From: Gluconobacter oxydans
Lineage (GTDB): Bacteria > Pseudomonadota > Alphaproteobacteria > Acetobacterales > Acetobacteraceae
NCBI RefSeq assembly: GCF_006539685.1
Contig: NZ_BJNM01000014.1
Span: 1-64,000 of the forward strand
Length of the DNA: 64,000 bases
Direction: 5' to 3'
In this document: positions 1-8,182 of the stretch, in pieces
Layout: each line of letters opens with the position of its first letter
How positions within the stretch are numbered: the first letter of the stretch is position 1
Translations under genes and position numbers: made by a program
Notes under the pieces: generated by a model
Databases searched by the model: none
What the model saw: the letters and a program-made list of their open reading frames with translations, nothing else
Told to the model about the DNA's origin: nothing

Positions 1-1394
1 CGATAAGCGAGGGCAATCTCCGGATTATCCCAACCCGAAGCGGGCGTGTCTGGAAAATTCAGAACAGTAGGAAAACGCCTGAGATCTCGCTTGTAACTTT
101 CATAGTACGCCAGATCTTCCAGTTCCATCTTCCGATATGAGACAAGATCACAAAGGGTTTTTCCATTAAATAATATCTCTGTCCTCGTGAGATGCTTTGT
201 ACTACCAGATAGGGGGAGCGAACTGCCGGTCAGGATTATCTGATTCCAGTGCGTTCGGATCGTTCGTTCGGAGACACCTGCTGCAATTGCAAGAGCTGTT
301 TGCGTCAGCTCTCGATCACGGGGCCACTCTGCCACAAGACGCACCAGTCGACGCGATGTGGCTTCAAATCGGATTTTTCCGGTCTCGCGTCCCGCACGTG
401 CCTGCGCCTGTCGGGGCGTTTCGCTGGGGTCTCTGCGTCTGGTGGGACGTGTGGCGCGAGATGCGAGTTTTTTCTGGAAATAATTATGAATACGCTTGCA
501 CATTTCATCGACAGTCAGGCGAGCGACGGAGCGCGGAAACTGTTTATTGACCGCGAGAGCATAGGCGAGAATATCTTTAAGATCAGGCGACGGATGATTT
601 CTGAAATGCTTCCGGACCTCGTCGAACAGGTGCCGGTTGGTGGTCCGGATCGCTCTCGGAGTGTTGTAGAACTCAGTAGTTTTGTCGCAGTCCGCACCGA
701 AGTCCGGGCCTGCTTGCGGCGAAAGCAGCTTGATGACAGCGCGTAGTTCAACCGGCCCCGCCCCTGGCAGGATCTTCCAAACAGGCTGAGCAGGTGTAGC
801 GCTGTCCTGGAGATCCTTTCTGGTTGCCCATGGTGACCCGACCAGACTCAACGCAGCAAGGCGCGATGCTCCGAGAGCTTCCGCCATCAGAATTTCAGCC
901 TGATCGGCGAGGGCCTGAGGGGCGGTCCGTCCCTTCGCGCTCGTGATGACGGGCGTGCTCAGCCACAGGATTGCGAACCCGCCTGGCCCGACGGCATCAG
1001 TGACGATCATCGGACGGATCATGTCAGGCAGGGCTAACCACCGCTCCTTCCAGCCGGGGGAAAGCCTGAAGAGAAGGGCATTCCGGGCATCCGGGCTGTT
1101 CGGGGAGACGTAACGCTGTGAAATCGCTTCCACGAGGTCCATGATCTGCGCTGCCGTCTCGTCTTCGGTCATCGACGCGCGCACGCGGCACGGCAGTCGC
1201 GGCAGACACGCTTCTGCGATGGCAGAAATCGCGGGTGAAGAACTCCTTCCAATCCGCGCCAGGGCGCCCTTTAAGTACTCCGGGCGCCGGACATGCCAGG
1301 CAGTAAGTGCAGTGATGTCATGGTCTGCAGACGCTGTCAGCGCTTTTGCCTGAACTGAATCTGTGCGCAACGAAAATTCCGCTTTATCAGGCAT
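1..1394 (-). CDS. Replication-type protein (replicase/PriCT-like) of integrated element, partial
   Basis: This frame is open from an ATG at 1394 to the left edge with no stop, giving at least 464 codons, so the C-terminus is missing. I read it by hand on the minus strand. The middle has the pattern TTNRHLFDEVRKHF followed by a helical stretch with LTVDEMCKRIHNY, which resembles the end of replicase domains and the PriCT domain of plasmid and satellite Rep proteins. A helix-turn-helix-like segment (TALAIAAGVSERTIRTHW) comes after it. The likely role is replication initiation of the island, but the family assignment is by eye and uncertain. The integrase and the HTH gene lie upstream on the same strand. 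An in-frame stop lies about 150 bases upstream of the ATG, so a somewhat earlier non-ATG start is possible. Confidence 0.6.
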   Translation of the reverse strand, partial: MPDKAEFSLRTDSVQAKALTASADHDITALTAWHVRRPEYLKGALARIGRSSSPAISAIAEACLPRLPCRVRASMTEDETAAQIMDLVEAISQRYVSPNSPDARNALLFRLSPGWKERWLALPDMIRPMIVTDAVGPGGFAILWLSTPVITSAKGRTAPQALADQAEILMAEALGASRLAALSLVGSPWATRKDLQDSATPAQPVWKILPGAGPVELRAVIKLLSPQAGPDFGADCDKTTEFYNTPRAIRTTNRHLFDEVRKHFRNHPSPDLKDILAYALAVNKQFPRSVARLTVDEMCKRIHNYFQKKLASRATRPTRRRDPSETPRQAQARAGRETGKIRFEATSRRLVRLVAEWPRDRELTQTALAIAAGVSERTIRTHWNQIILTGSSLPLSGSTKHLTRTEILFNGKTLCDLVSYRKMELEDLAYYESYKRDLRRFPTVLNFPDTPASGWDNPEIALAY

Positions 1395-1417
1395 GACACA
1401 GGCTGGCGGCGGCTCGT

Positions 1418-1809
1418 TCAGAATAACGAAAGGCCGAGGAGATACACAGCAATGATCAGGGCCAGAAGGGCAGTGGCCTGTACGTAGACAGAGGCTGGCA
1501 TGACCACGATCTGGCCTGTCGCTCGCGGGCGACCTCTTTTACGCCTGACCGCAAGACCACGCTGGTCAGGTGCAGCAGAGTTATCCATGTTGGGTACAGG
1601 GGTATTGCGCTGAACGTGCGATGCGAGAAAAGCGTCAAGATCCTCCTTGCGAAAGCGAAGTCGTCGACCGATCGCAAAAAAACAGCCGGTCCTTGACCAC
1701 GCGAGCGCATCGTACGGAACCCATCATACGATATTCGCAGGTAGTCCGCCGCCTCTCTCGAAGTCATGACCTCGCAGGCGCTGCTGTTCTTCCTGTGATC
1801 CACGCCCAT
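1418..1809 (-). CDS. HTH_17/excisionase-like protein with C-terminal membrane helix, frame interrupted
   Basis: The N-terminus (EVMTSREAADYLRISYDGF) is a typical HTH_17/AlpA-excisionase fold. The frame then hits a run of seven T on the minus strand (1676-1682). Without a shift the tail is unlike any family. Reading with one extra T (or slipping back by one) gives VFFAIGRRLRFRKEDLDAFL, the expected end of this domain, then a basic linker (RRKRGRPRA) and a C-terminal hydrophobic helix ending at a TGA at 1418-1420. The corrected product is about 130 residues. The chosen start at 1809 has an AGGGAAG eight bases upstream; an earlier ATG is at 1833. It could be a sequencing error, a pseudogene or programmed slippage. 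It lies between the integrase and the replicase, where excision or replication control genes usually sit. Confidence 0.6.
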
Positions 1810-2027
1810 CCTCACTGCTTCCCTGTGCCGCATTCAGGATAGTCGGAAGTATCCGGTAAAATTCAACAGAAAACCGAAGGAAGTATTTTCGCTTTCGTTC
1901 CGAATATTATTTTTTGCGGGGCGTTTCCGGTTTCTGGGCAGAGAGAATTTCCGCAGCAGCAAGAACGATAACAAAATATTTCAAAGCGGGTTTTGTCAGG
2001 CTCACATACGTATCCTGGGGCCCCGAT

Positions 2028-3209
2028 CTACCTGGCCACGCCTTCATCGCTGTCATAAATGAAGCCAAGCACACGAGCGCGCTCTTCCGCATTCTCCGCA
2101 AGGGTCGTGAGCACGGGCTGGTAGTAGCGATCCAGACTTTTAAGATCGCGGTGCCCGGTCACGCGGCATAAATCGAGCGGATTTGGAAACAGACGGGCCA
2201 GTCGCGAGGTTGCCTCGTGCCTCAGGTCGTGGAAGGTCAGGTCGTGAAGACCAGCCCGTTTCACCATTCGGCCGTACCTCACTGAAAAAGCGCGTTCATC
2301 ACCAACATCGAAAATCAGATCTTCGGGTGCTGGCGGAGCGTCGAACGAAGCGAGTTTCTCACGAAGCAGAGCCCGTGCGCCGGGTATCAGGGGCCGGATT
2401 TCAGGGCCTCGCTCTTCCGCGAGATGGATGGTTTTGGTGTGCGACAGACGGATGGTTCTTGCTGTGAGGTCGACGTCACACCAGCGCAGGGAGGTGGCTT
2501 CGCTCAGGCGGGTTGCCTGCTCAATGGACCATCTGACAAGCCAGACATCATCAGGATGGGTGTCTGATCTCACAGCGTCCAGCAGACGCTCATACTCTCC
2601 GGAAGGCTCGTGCTCCCCCGGCGAGACGCTCCCTGCGGAACAGGCTGCCTCTTCCAGCCTGCGATTGCGCTTCCGGTCTGCCCCCGCCGGTCGCTTGATC
2701 AGGCGCCCTGAAGCCGGATTTTGCGGCAGCGGCACGTCCCACTCAGACATTGCATGCTGCAGAATGGATGCGAGAAGGTTGAGGCGTTTCACAACGGTCG
2801 CGGGGGCCAGATCTTTCGCCTGCCTGTCCCGGAAACCTCTGACAGCCGGGATCGTCAGGCGGGAGAGCTTCAGGTCAGCGATCGTGTCGCGGAGCAGAGC
2901 CGGAATATGACCAGTGCGATCGCGCTCGCGATGAGCCATGCACTCATCTCGATATCGCTCGATCAGCGCTCGCAGCACGATCCCGTCGAGGGTACGGACA
3001 TCGATATTGCGGCCCTCACGAACCTTGACCGAGGTCTCTTCGAGCCATGCACGTGCGAAACGGGCTGTATCGAATGTTCTGACGATCCGCTGGCCATTAA
3101 CCAGTTTGCGTGCCCGATACTGCTTCGGACCCTGGCAACTCACATCATCGGGCAGCGGACGTCCCGTGGCGGGATCGTTGGCATTCTCGGCGGATTTTGT
3201 GCGGGCCAT
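2028..3209 (-). CDS. Tyrosine recombinase (site-specific integrase)
   Basis: A 393-residue phage-type integrase. The N-terminal 60 residues hold an arm-type DNA-binding segment (QYRARKLVNGQRIVRTFDT), residues about 80-150 a SAM-like core-binding domain, and the C-terminal half the catalytic domain. Catalytic motifs are visible: the arginine in ATRLSEATSLRW, HxxR in FHDLRHEATSRL, the GH box in VTGHRDLKSLDRY, and the tyrosine nucleophile in that last motif. A CGGAG lies eight bases before the ATG. The gene starts 126 bases from the 3' end of tRNA-Glu and points away from it, the standard arrangement for an element inserted in the tRNA 3' end. It should catalyse integration and excision of the island to its left. 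Confidence 0.93.
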   Translation of the reverse strand: MARTKSAENANDPATGRPLPDDVSCQGPKQYRARKLVNGQRIVRTFDTARFARAWLEETSVKVREGRNIDVRTLDGIVLRALIERYRDECMAHRERDRTGHIPALLRDTIADLKLSRLTIPAVRGFRDRQAKDLAPATVVKRLNLLASILQHAMSEWDVPLPQNPASGRLIKRPAGADRKRNRRLEEAACSAGSVSPGEHEPSGEYERLLDAVRSDTHPDDVWLVRWSIEQATRLSEATSLRWCDVDLTARTIRLSHTKTIHLAEERGPEIRPLIPGARALLREKLASFDAPPAPEDLIFDVGDERAFSVRYGRMVKRAGLHDLTFHDLRHEATSRLARLFPNPLDLCRVTGHRDLKSLDRYYQPVLTTLAENAEERARVLGFIYDSDEGVAR

Positions 3210-3241
3210 GAGACGAACTCCGAAAAGGGGGCGGAATCGTC

Positions 3242-3261
3242 ATTGGTCCAGAATTGGTCCA
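3242..3261. repeat. Tandem 9-bp direct repeat upstream of integrase
   Basis: ATTGGTCCA occurs at 3242-3250 and again at 3253-3261, separated by GA. It sits between the integrase start and the tRNA 3' end. Short direct repeats in this place are often arm-type integrase or excisionase binding sites, but that role is inferred only from position. Confidence 0.5.
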
Positions 3262-3334
3262 AAATCGCTACTTAATTTTTGGATGGGATAGGGCAATTTA
3301 CCCGTAAGGCGCTGATAACATTGCCAAATAAAAT

Positions 3335-3370
3335 TGGCGTCCCATAGGGGATTCGAACCCCTGTTGCCGC
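3335..3370. other. Inferred attachment site (att) at tRNA-Glu 3' end
   Basis: The element's integrase is adjacent and points away from the tRNA, so the crossover core should lie within the T-arm and acceptor 3' strand. The matching copy would be beyond the left edge of the window, so the exact core cannot be defined here. Confidence 0.45.
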
Positions 3371-3410
3371 CGTGAGAGGGCGGTGTCCTAGGCCTCTAGA
3401 CGAATGGGAC
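3335..3410 (-). tRNA. tRNA-Glu (anticodon CTC), integration target of the island
   Basis: On the minus strand the gene starts GTCCCATTCGTCTAGAGGCC and folds as a cloverleaf: acceptor GTCCCAT/ATGGGAC, anticodon stem CCGCC/GGCGG with loop CTCTCAC (anticodon CTC), T-arm GGGGTTCGAATCCCC, discriminator G and encoded CCA at 3335-3337. The 3' end faces the integrase, so the tRNA 3' portion is the probable attachment site. The gene is intact, meaning the element restored the 3' end on integration. Confidence 0.95.
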
Positions 3411-3422
3411 GAGGCGAAGGGC

Positions 3423-3451
3423 TTGATAGTCGGCCCCTCGGTTCTTGGCAA
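3423..3451 (-). promoter_or_regulatory. Probable sigma-70 promoter of tRNA-Glu
   Basis: Reading the minus strand, TTGCCA (3451-3446) is followed after 17 bases by TATCAA (3428-3423), and the tRNA begins 12 bases further on. The spacing and placement fit a housekeeping promoter located between the hinT stop and the tRNA. Confidence 0.5.
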
Positions 3452-3458
3452 GTCTTAT

Positions 3459-3827
3459 TTAAGAAGTTTTTTGTGTCAGCAGGGGCCCAAGGGCCGCACC
3501 ACCGAACAGGTGGACGTGGAAATGGGGAACTTCCTGCCCGGAATTGGGGCCGGAATTGCTGATGAGACGGAAGCCTTCGCGGGTGAGGCCCTGTTCTTCG
3601 GCAATCTTGGAAACAGCACGCCAGAAGCCCGTGATTTCGTCGGGAGAGGCTGTTGCACCGAAATCGGCGATGGAGACGTATGGCCCCTTGGGGATGACCA
3701 GAACGTGGATCGGCGCCTGGGGAGCGATGTCATGAAAGGCGAGCGCGAAGTCGTCTTCATAGACGGTGCGGGCCGGAATTTCCTTGCGCAGGATGCGGGC
3801 GAAGATGTTGCCGGGATCGTAGGTCAT
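3459..3827 (-). CDS. hinT: HIT family purine nucleotide phosphoramidase
   Basis: A 122-residue histidine-triad protein, the usual size for HinT. The catalytic triad motif HFHVHLF is at residues about 102-108, and the N-terminal NIFARILRKEIPARTVYEDD is the conserved HIT start. HinT enzymes hydrolyse AMP-N phosphoramidates and aminoacyl-adenylates. It is the last gene of the his transcription unit, 14 bases after hisE, a common arrangement in alphaproteobacteria. An AGGAAGC stretch precedes the ATG. Confidence 0.93.
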   Translation of the reverse strand: MTYDPGNIFARILRKEIPARTVYEDDFALAFHDIAPQAPIHVLVIPKGPYVSIADFGATASPDEITGFWRAVSKIAEEQGLTREGFRLISNSGPNSGQEVPHFHVHLFGGAALGPLLTQKTS

Positions 3828-3841
3828 GGTCTGCTTCCTGT

Positions 3842-4243
3842 TCAGCCGAGCTTTTCTTTGGGGCGTGCAGCCTTTTCGGCAATGCCACTCGTGCCTTCAC
3901 GGCGCTTGAGTTCCGTCCAGACGTCTTCGGGAGAGACGCCGGCGTCTACCCACATGACGATCAGGTGGTACAGCACGTCCGCGCTTTCCCCGATCAGCTC
4001 CTTGCGGTTGCCGTTGACAGCCTCGATCAGGCATTCGACGGCTTCCTCGCCGAATTTCTGGGCGATCTTGTTGCGGCCACGGGCCATCAGGCGTGCGGAG
4101 TGGCTGAGGGACGGGTCAGTGCCGCGGCGGGACTGGACCGTATCATACAGGCGCTGGAGGACCAGTTCCTGCTGAAGGTCGGACTTCTTATCGTCCTGCT
4201 GCTTCGAAGGCTTCGGGGCCGGTTTGGTGGCGGGTTTTCCCAT
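3842..4243 (-). CDS. hisE: Phosphoribosyl-ATP diphosphatase
   Basis: HisE hydrolyses phosphoribosyl-ATP to phosphoribosyl-AMP, the second step of histidine synthesis. The all-alpha MazG-like fold is recognised by [13 protein letters not shown] and [13 protein letters not shown], which carry the metal-binding acidic residues. The N-terminal 30 residues are a Lys/Pro-rich extension not needed for activity. I chose the ATG at 4243, with GGAGAG nine bases upstream; a longer TTG start at 4258 would overlap hisF. It follows hisF directly. The hisI (cyclohydrolase) gene is not in this window. Confidence 0.93.
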   Translation of the reverse strand: MGKPATKPAPKPSKQQDDKKSDLQQELVLQRLYDTVQSRRGTDPSLSHSARLMARGRNKIAQKFGEEAVECLIEAVNGNRKELIGESADVLYHLIVMWVDAGVSPEDVWTELKRREGTSGIAEKAARPKEKLG

Positions 4244-4247
4244 GGTC

Positions 4248-5009
4248 TTACTCTCCAAGCCTGACCGGCAGTCCGGCCTTGTTCAGCGCGTTCTTGACTT
4301 CATCGATACGGAACTGGCCGAAGTGGAACACACTTGCCGCCAGAAGGCCACTTGCGCCGACTTCTGCGCCTTCCACGAAATGCTGCAGTTCGCCCACGCC
4401 CCCCGAAGCGACAATGGGAACCGTCACTGCGCCGCAGACGGCACGAAGCAGATCCAGATCGAAACCTGCGCGGGTGCCGTCACGGTCCATGCTGGTGAGC
4501 AGGATTTCGCCGGCTCCCAGATCCTGCATTTTTCGTGCCCATTCCACGACGTCCAACCCCGTGGGTTCGCGACCGCCCTTGGCATAGACTTCCCAGCCGC
4601 CCTTGCCGTTGGAGCGGGCATCAATGGCGACAACGATGCACTGGCTGCCAAAGCGTTCGGACGCTTCGCGGATCAGGTCCGGATTTTTGATGGCCGCCGA
4701 ATTGACGGCGCATTTGTCCGCCCCTGCCAGAAGCAGGCGGCGCATGTCTTCGCAGGTGCGCACGCCACCGCCGACGGTCAGGGGCAGGCAGATGGCTTCG
4801 GCCGTACGGCGGACGACATCGAGGATAGTGTCGCGGTTTTCGACGCTGGCGGTGATGTCGAGGAAGGTGAGTTCATCGGCACCGGCCGCGTCGTAGAGCT
4901 TGGCCTGCTCGACCGGATCACCTGCATCGCGCAGGGAGACGAAATTCACCCCTTTGACGACGCGGCCGTCCTTGACGTCCAGACAGGGGATGACGCGGAG
5001 TTTCAGCAT
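4248..5009 (-). CDS. hisF: Imidazole glycerol phosphate synthase, cyclase subunit
   Basis: A 253-residue (beta/alpha)8 barrel, the full family length. The start [20 protein letters not shown] contains the first catalytic aspartate (CLDV). LTVGGGVRT and VASGGVGEL are the two phosphate-binding loops, and LTSMDRDGT holds the second catalytic aspartate. HisF uses ammonia from HisH to form IGP and AICAR. The AICAR feeds PurH, which is encoded at 54776 in this window. The start overlaps the hisA stop by seven bases. Confidence 0.97.
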   Translation of the reverse strand: MLKLRVIPCLDVKDGRVVKGVNFVSLRDAGDPVEQAKLYDAAGADELTFLDITASVENRDTILDVVRRTAEAICLPLTVGGGVRTCEDMRRLLLAGADKCAVNSAAIKNPDLIREASERFGSQCIVVAIDARSNGKGGWEVYAKGGREPTGLDVVEWARKMQDLGAGEILLTSMDRDGTRAGFDLDLLRAVCGAVTVPIVASGGVGELQHFVEGAEVGASGLLAASVFHFGQFRIDEVKNALNKAGLPVRLGE

Positions 5010-6355
5010 GAACCGAGGACGTCCAAGGCGTCTTTGAGCGAGATGCGGCCATCATACAGGGCACGGCCGACGATGGCGCCGGAAATGCCCGGAACATCGC
5101 GGGCGACATCGCGCAGCGCCTTGAGATGCTCCAGACTGCCGACGCCACCACTTGCAATGACAGGGATGGAGAGACGACGGGCCATGCCCGCGGTCTGTTC
5201 AAGGTCCAGTCCGGCCAGCATGCCGTCCCGCGTGATTTCGGTGAAAATCACGGCAGCAACACCGGCATCTTCCATGCGCAGGGCGAGATCGTTGGCTTCC
5301 AGTTCGGAGACTTCGGCCCAGCCTTCAGTCGCAACGCGGCCCTGTCGGGCATCGATGCCTGCGACGATCCGGCCCCGGAAAGCGCGGGCGGCCTGACGGA
5401 CCAGTTCGGGGTCCTTGACGGCGACCGAGCCCAGGATGACGCGTGAGACGCCGGCTTCGAGCCAGCGTTCAATGGCGGCCATGTCACGGATGCCACCGCC
5501 AAGCTGCACGGGCAGGTTCGTGGCTTTCACGATGGATTCAATCGCCGGAATATTGGTGGACCGACCGGCGAACGCACCGTTCAGATCCACGACATGCAGG
5601 TGTCGGCAGCCGGCTTCCGCGAACAGCTTGGCCTGTGCGCCGGGATCGTCGGAATAATGGGTGGCGTCTTCCATTTCCCCACGACGCAGGCGGACGCAGG
5701 CACCATCCTTGAGATCGATGGCCGGGTAGAGCGTCAGGCCGTGAGCCGGGGCGGGTGTATTGGTCATTGTGTCTGAAGCCGCGCTGCTGGTGTCGGGCAT
5801 GGCGATGCTGGACTGCCAGCGGGCGGCCTCGTTCTCGTTTGCCAGAAGTTTCGAGAGAAAAAGTCCGCGCACCGTCTGCCCTCCGATCCGTGCATAATAG
5901 GGATGGGTCCCCCAGTGTTCGAATTCGAACGACCGGAACAGCCCGATAGCGGCGACATGCGTTTCGCGGATGTCGCAGTTTACAACCTTGCAGCCAATGG
6001 CCTTCGCGCCCTTGAGCATGGCTTCCAGCAGCGCACGTCCCAGACCGCGGCCGCGGGCATAGGGGGCGACGAAGAAGCCTGTCAGATTGGCGGTGGCGGC
6101 ATGGGCTTCGTAACTTGCTGGTGGACGGACGAGCTGGCCCGCGCCGCAGATGACCCCGTTCTCACGCACGACGTAGAAGCTGCGCTCCGGCACCAACAGC
6201 AGGCCTTCGAAATAACGGGCCAGCGCCTGATGCCCGGGAGGCTGAAGCCAGCCGAAGCCGCCGCCGTCCAGAATCCCGGCGGACGTGGCTTCGATCAGCG
6301 CGTCCAGATCTTCGGGCGGAAGCGGGGAGACGACGCGTTCACAGGTGATGGTCAT
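5003..6355 (-). CDS. hisA: GNAT acetyltransferase domain fused to phosphoribosyl-formimino-AICAR-P isomerase (HisA)
   Basis: One uninterrupted frame of 450 codons joins two domains. Residues about 1-170 form a GNAT N-acetyltransferase with the acetyl-CoA loop motif [16 protein letters not shown]. After a 30-residue Ser/Ala-rich linker, residues about 205-450 are a complete HisA barrel: [35 protein letters not shown] and IASGGVGSL. HisA isomerises ProFAR to PRFAR before HisF/HisH. The ATG at 6355 overlaps the hisH stop as ATGA. An in-frame ATG at 5767 could start a stand-alone HisA, but I see no good ribosome binding site before it. Whether one or two polypeptides are made is open. The acetyltransferase substrate is unknown. 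Confidence 0.85.
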   Translation of the reverse strand: MTITCERVVSPLPPEDLDALIEATSAGILDGGGFGWLQPPGHQALARYFEGLLLVPERSFYVVRENGVICGAGQLVRPPASYEAHAATANLTGFFVAPYARGRGLGRALLEAMLKGAKAIGCKVVNCDIRETHVAAIGLFRSFEFEHWGTHPYYARIGGQTVRGLFLSKLLANENEAARWQSSIAMPDTSSAASDTMTNTPAPAHGLTLYPAIDLKDGACVRLRRGEMEDATHYSDDPGAQAKLFAEAGCRHLHVVDLNGAFAGRSTNIPAIESIVKATNLPVQLGGGIRDMAAIERWLEAGVSRVILGSVAVKDPELVRQAARAFRGRIVAGIDARQGRVATEGWAEVSELEANDLALRMEDAGVAAVIFTEITRDGMLAGLDLEQTAGMARRLSIPVIASGGVGSLEHLKALRDVARDVPGISGAIVGRALYDGRISLKDALDVLGSC

Positions 6356-6990
6356 GAGGTCCACCGCAGGAAGTTGCCGAGGATCGTCAGACCGACATCC
6401 TGGCTCTTTTCAACGTGGAACTGCGTGCCGCAGCGGTTGCCGCGCGCGACGATGGCCGGAACCTGCGTGCCATACTGCGCGGTTGCGACGAGATCGCTGT
6501 CCGCACCATCATGCAGGGCATAGGAATGGACGAAATAGCCGTGATTGCCGGGGATGAGGCCATCCGTCAGCAGATGGGCGCCGGGCGTGAAGTCCAGCGT
6601 GTTCCAGCCCATATGCGGCAGGCGCAAACTGGCATTTGCGGCTTCATCCATGCGGCGTATATTGCCGGAAATCCAGCCCAGACCTTCGGTGCGGCCATGT
6701 TCGAGCCCGTATTCGCACATGAGCTGCATGCCGACGCAGATGCCCAAGAACGGCGTGCCATTGGCGGTCGCGGTTTCGAGCATGTTGCGCAGTGCGGGGC
6801 CAAGGCCCTGTGCGCAGTCGGCAAAAGCGCCCTGTCCGGGAAGGATCAGGCGGTCGGCATTCAGGATGTCGGTCGCATCACGCGAGATGACGACGTCGGC
6901 CTCGATCCCTTTGCGGGTTGCGGCCTTGCGGGCTGCCTGTGCGGCCGAGGCGAGATTTCCGCCATTGTAGTCAATTACGACGACGCGCAT
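6352..6990 (-). CDS. hisH: Imidazole glycerol phosphate synthase, glutamine amidotransferase subunit
   Basis: A 212-residue class I glutamine amidotransferase that supplies ammonia to HisF. The nucleophile elbow is LGICVGMQLM with the catalytic cysteine, the oxyanion region is LPGQGAFADC, and the catalytic His-Glu pair is in GTQFHVEKS. The frame is open further upstream, but the family start MRVVVIDYNGGN at 6990 is clear, and the longer version would lie inside the DUF2628 gene. It overlaps the upstream gene by 16 bases and the downstream gene by four, indicating translational coupling. Confidence 0.96.
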   Translation of the reverse strand: MRVVVIDYNGGNLASAAQAARKAATRKGIEADVVISRDATDILNADRLILPGQGAFADCAQGLGPALRNMLETATANGTPFLGICVGMQLMCEYGLEHGRTEGLGWISGNIRRMDEAANASLRLPHMGWNTLDFTPGAHLLTDGLIPGNHGYFVHSYALHDGADSDLVATAQYGTQVPAIVARGNRCGTQFHVEKSQDVGLTILGNFLRWTS

Positions 6991-7379
6991 GGAAACTCCG
7001 GAAATGTGCTGCCGTAAGGGGCAGTGTAATGCTGCTGGTCCATCCAGCGCAGGAGGGCGATGTCCCGACTGGGGGCTGCGATCGGCGTGCCGGTAACGCG
7101 GCCATTCAGGCGCTGTTCCCATAGACGGATCTCAGCCGTGAAGCTGGCGAGAACGGCATGGATGGCCACGATCAGGTCAAGCCGGGACCAGAAACCCATG
7201 AAAACATGCAGCGTGATCATGGTAGCAGCTGCAGCCAGCAGGGCTGAGATCCATGCTCCGTAAGTCAGCAGCCCCAACCAGCCGAAGAACAGGACGCGCC
7301 ATGAAAATCCGTCCTGCACCATGACGGGCATCTGCGGGCCGGCGGCCTCCGGTTTCGTGCAGGGAATGTAAAGCTTCAC
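6975..7379 (-). CDS. DUF2628-like small membrane protein in his operon
   Basis: A 134-residue protein with a central hydrophobic region (about residues 28-75: VLFFGWLGLLTYGAWISALLA, then a second helix around MITLHVFMGFW). A charged C-terminal part follows. The pattern FSWRVLFFGWLGLL matches DUF2628 proteins, often found inside alphaproteobacterial his operons. The function is unknown. The start is GTG at 7379, overlapping the hisB stop as GTGA, so it is co-translated with hisB and hisH. Confidence 0.7.
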   Translation of the reverse strand: MKLYIPCTKPEAAGPQMPVMVQDGFSWRVLFFGWLGLLTYGAWISALLAAAATMITLHVFMGFWSRLDLIVAIHAVLASFTAEIRLWEQRLNGRVTGTPIAAPSRDIALLRWMDQQHYTAPYGSTFPEFPCASS

Positions 7380-7972
7380 AGCACGCCTTTGGTGGAGGGG
7401 ATGGCGCCAGCCGATCGGGGATCGTGCGAAACAGCGACCTTCAGGGCGCGGGCAACGGCCTTGAAGCCGCTTTCTGCGATATGATGGGCATTGGTGCCGG
7501 ATTTGCAGGTCAGATGCAGGGCGATATGGGCGGACATGGCGAAGGCACGGAAGAACTCTTCAAACAACTCCGTGTCCATTGTGCCGATCTTCTCACGCGG
7601 GAAGACGACGTTCCAGGCCAGATAGGGGCGGCCGGAAATATCAACGACCGCCTCACACAGGGCTTCGTCCAGCGGCACGAGGGCATGGCCGAAACGCTCG
7701 ATGCCACGCTTGTCGCCGATGGCCTGACGGAAGGCCTGCCCGAAGACGATGCCGACATCCTCGACCGTATGGTGGCCGTCAATATGCAGGTCGCCCTTGG
7801 CTTTCAGCTCAAGGTCAAAACCACCATGCTTGGCCAGTGCCGTCAGCATGTGGTCGAAGAAACCGATGCCGCTGTCCACGTCGGAGCGGCCCTGGCCGTC
7901 GAGCGTGAGGGCAAGAGTGATGTCGGTTTCGCTGGTGGCGCGATGCAGGCGGGCGTGGCGGCTTTCGTTCAT
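7376..7972 (-). CDS. hisB: Imidazoleglycerol-phosphate dehydratase
   Basis: A 198-residue monofunctional IGPD, the usual size. Manganese-binding histidine motifs are visible: GFFDHML, IDGHHTVEDVGI and NAHHIAESGFKA. It converts IGP to imidazole acetol phosphate. It is the first gene of the his unit in this window and is transcribed away from the nitroreductase; the 210-base gap (7973-8182) should hold divergent promoters. The frame is open much further upstream as an antisense shadow of the nitroreductase, but the family start MNESRHARLHR is at 7972. Confidence 0.96.
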   Translation of the reverse strand: MNESRHARLHRATSETDITLALTLDGQGRSDVDSGIGFFDHMLTALAKHGGFDLELKAKGDLHIDGHHTVEDVGIVFGQAFRQAIGDKRGIERFGHALVPLDEALCEAVVDISGRPYLAWNVVFPREKIGTMDTELFEEFFRAFAMSAHIALHLTCKSGTNAHHIAESGFKAVARALKVAVSHDPRSAGAIPSTKGVL

Positions 7973-8182
7973 GTTCTTCCTGCTACACCAGCACGACGCG
8001 GATTTCCACGCTGTCTGGCAAAGAAGCCTGCAAAATACGTTGGCAGACAGGGAGAAAATCCGGGATGGAGAGGATGCCGATCCGTATCGACCGGCACGAG
8101 GGAGCGTCACTATTCCTTGAGAATGGCGGAGTCTGGAAATTACCCTTGGCGGAGAAGGGAGATCGGGCCATATTTCCTGATT

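Noticed and set aside
1907-2101. 64-codon minus-strand ORF at the end of the integrase
   Set aside because: It overlaps the integrase C-terminus in another frame, and its residue pattern is not protein-like.
7424-8182. Long plus-strand open frame continuous with the nitroreductase
   Set aside because: It is antisense to hisB, whose family motifs are complete; conserved nitroreductase sequence begins only near 8183.
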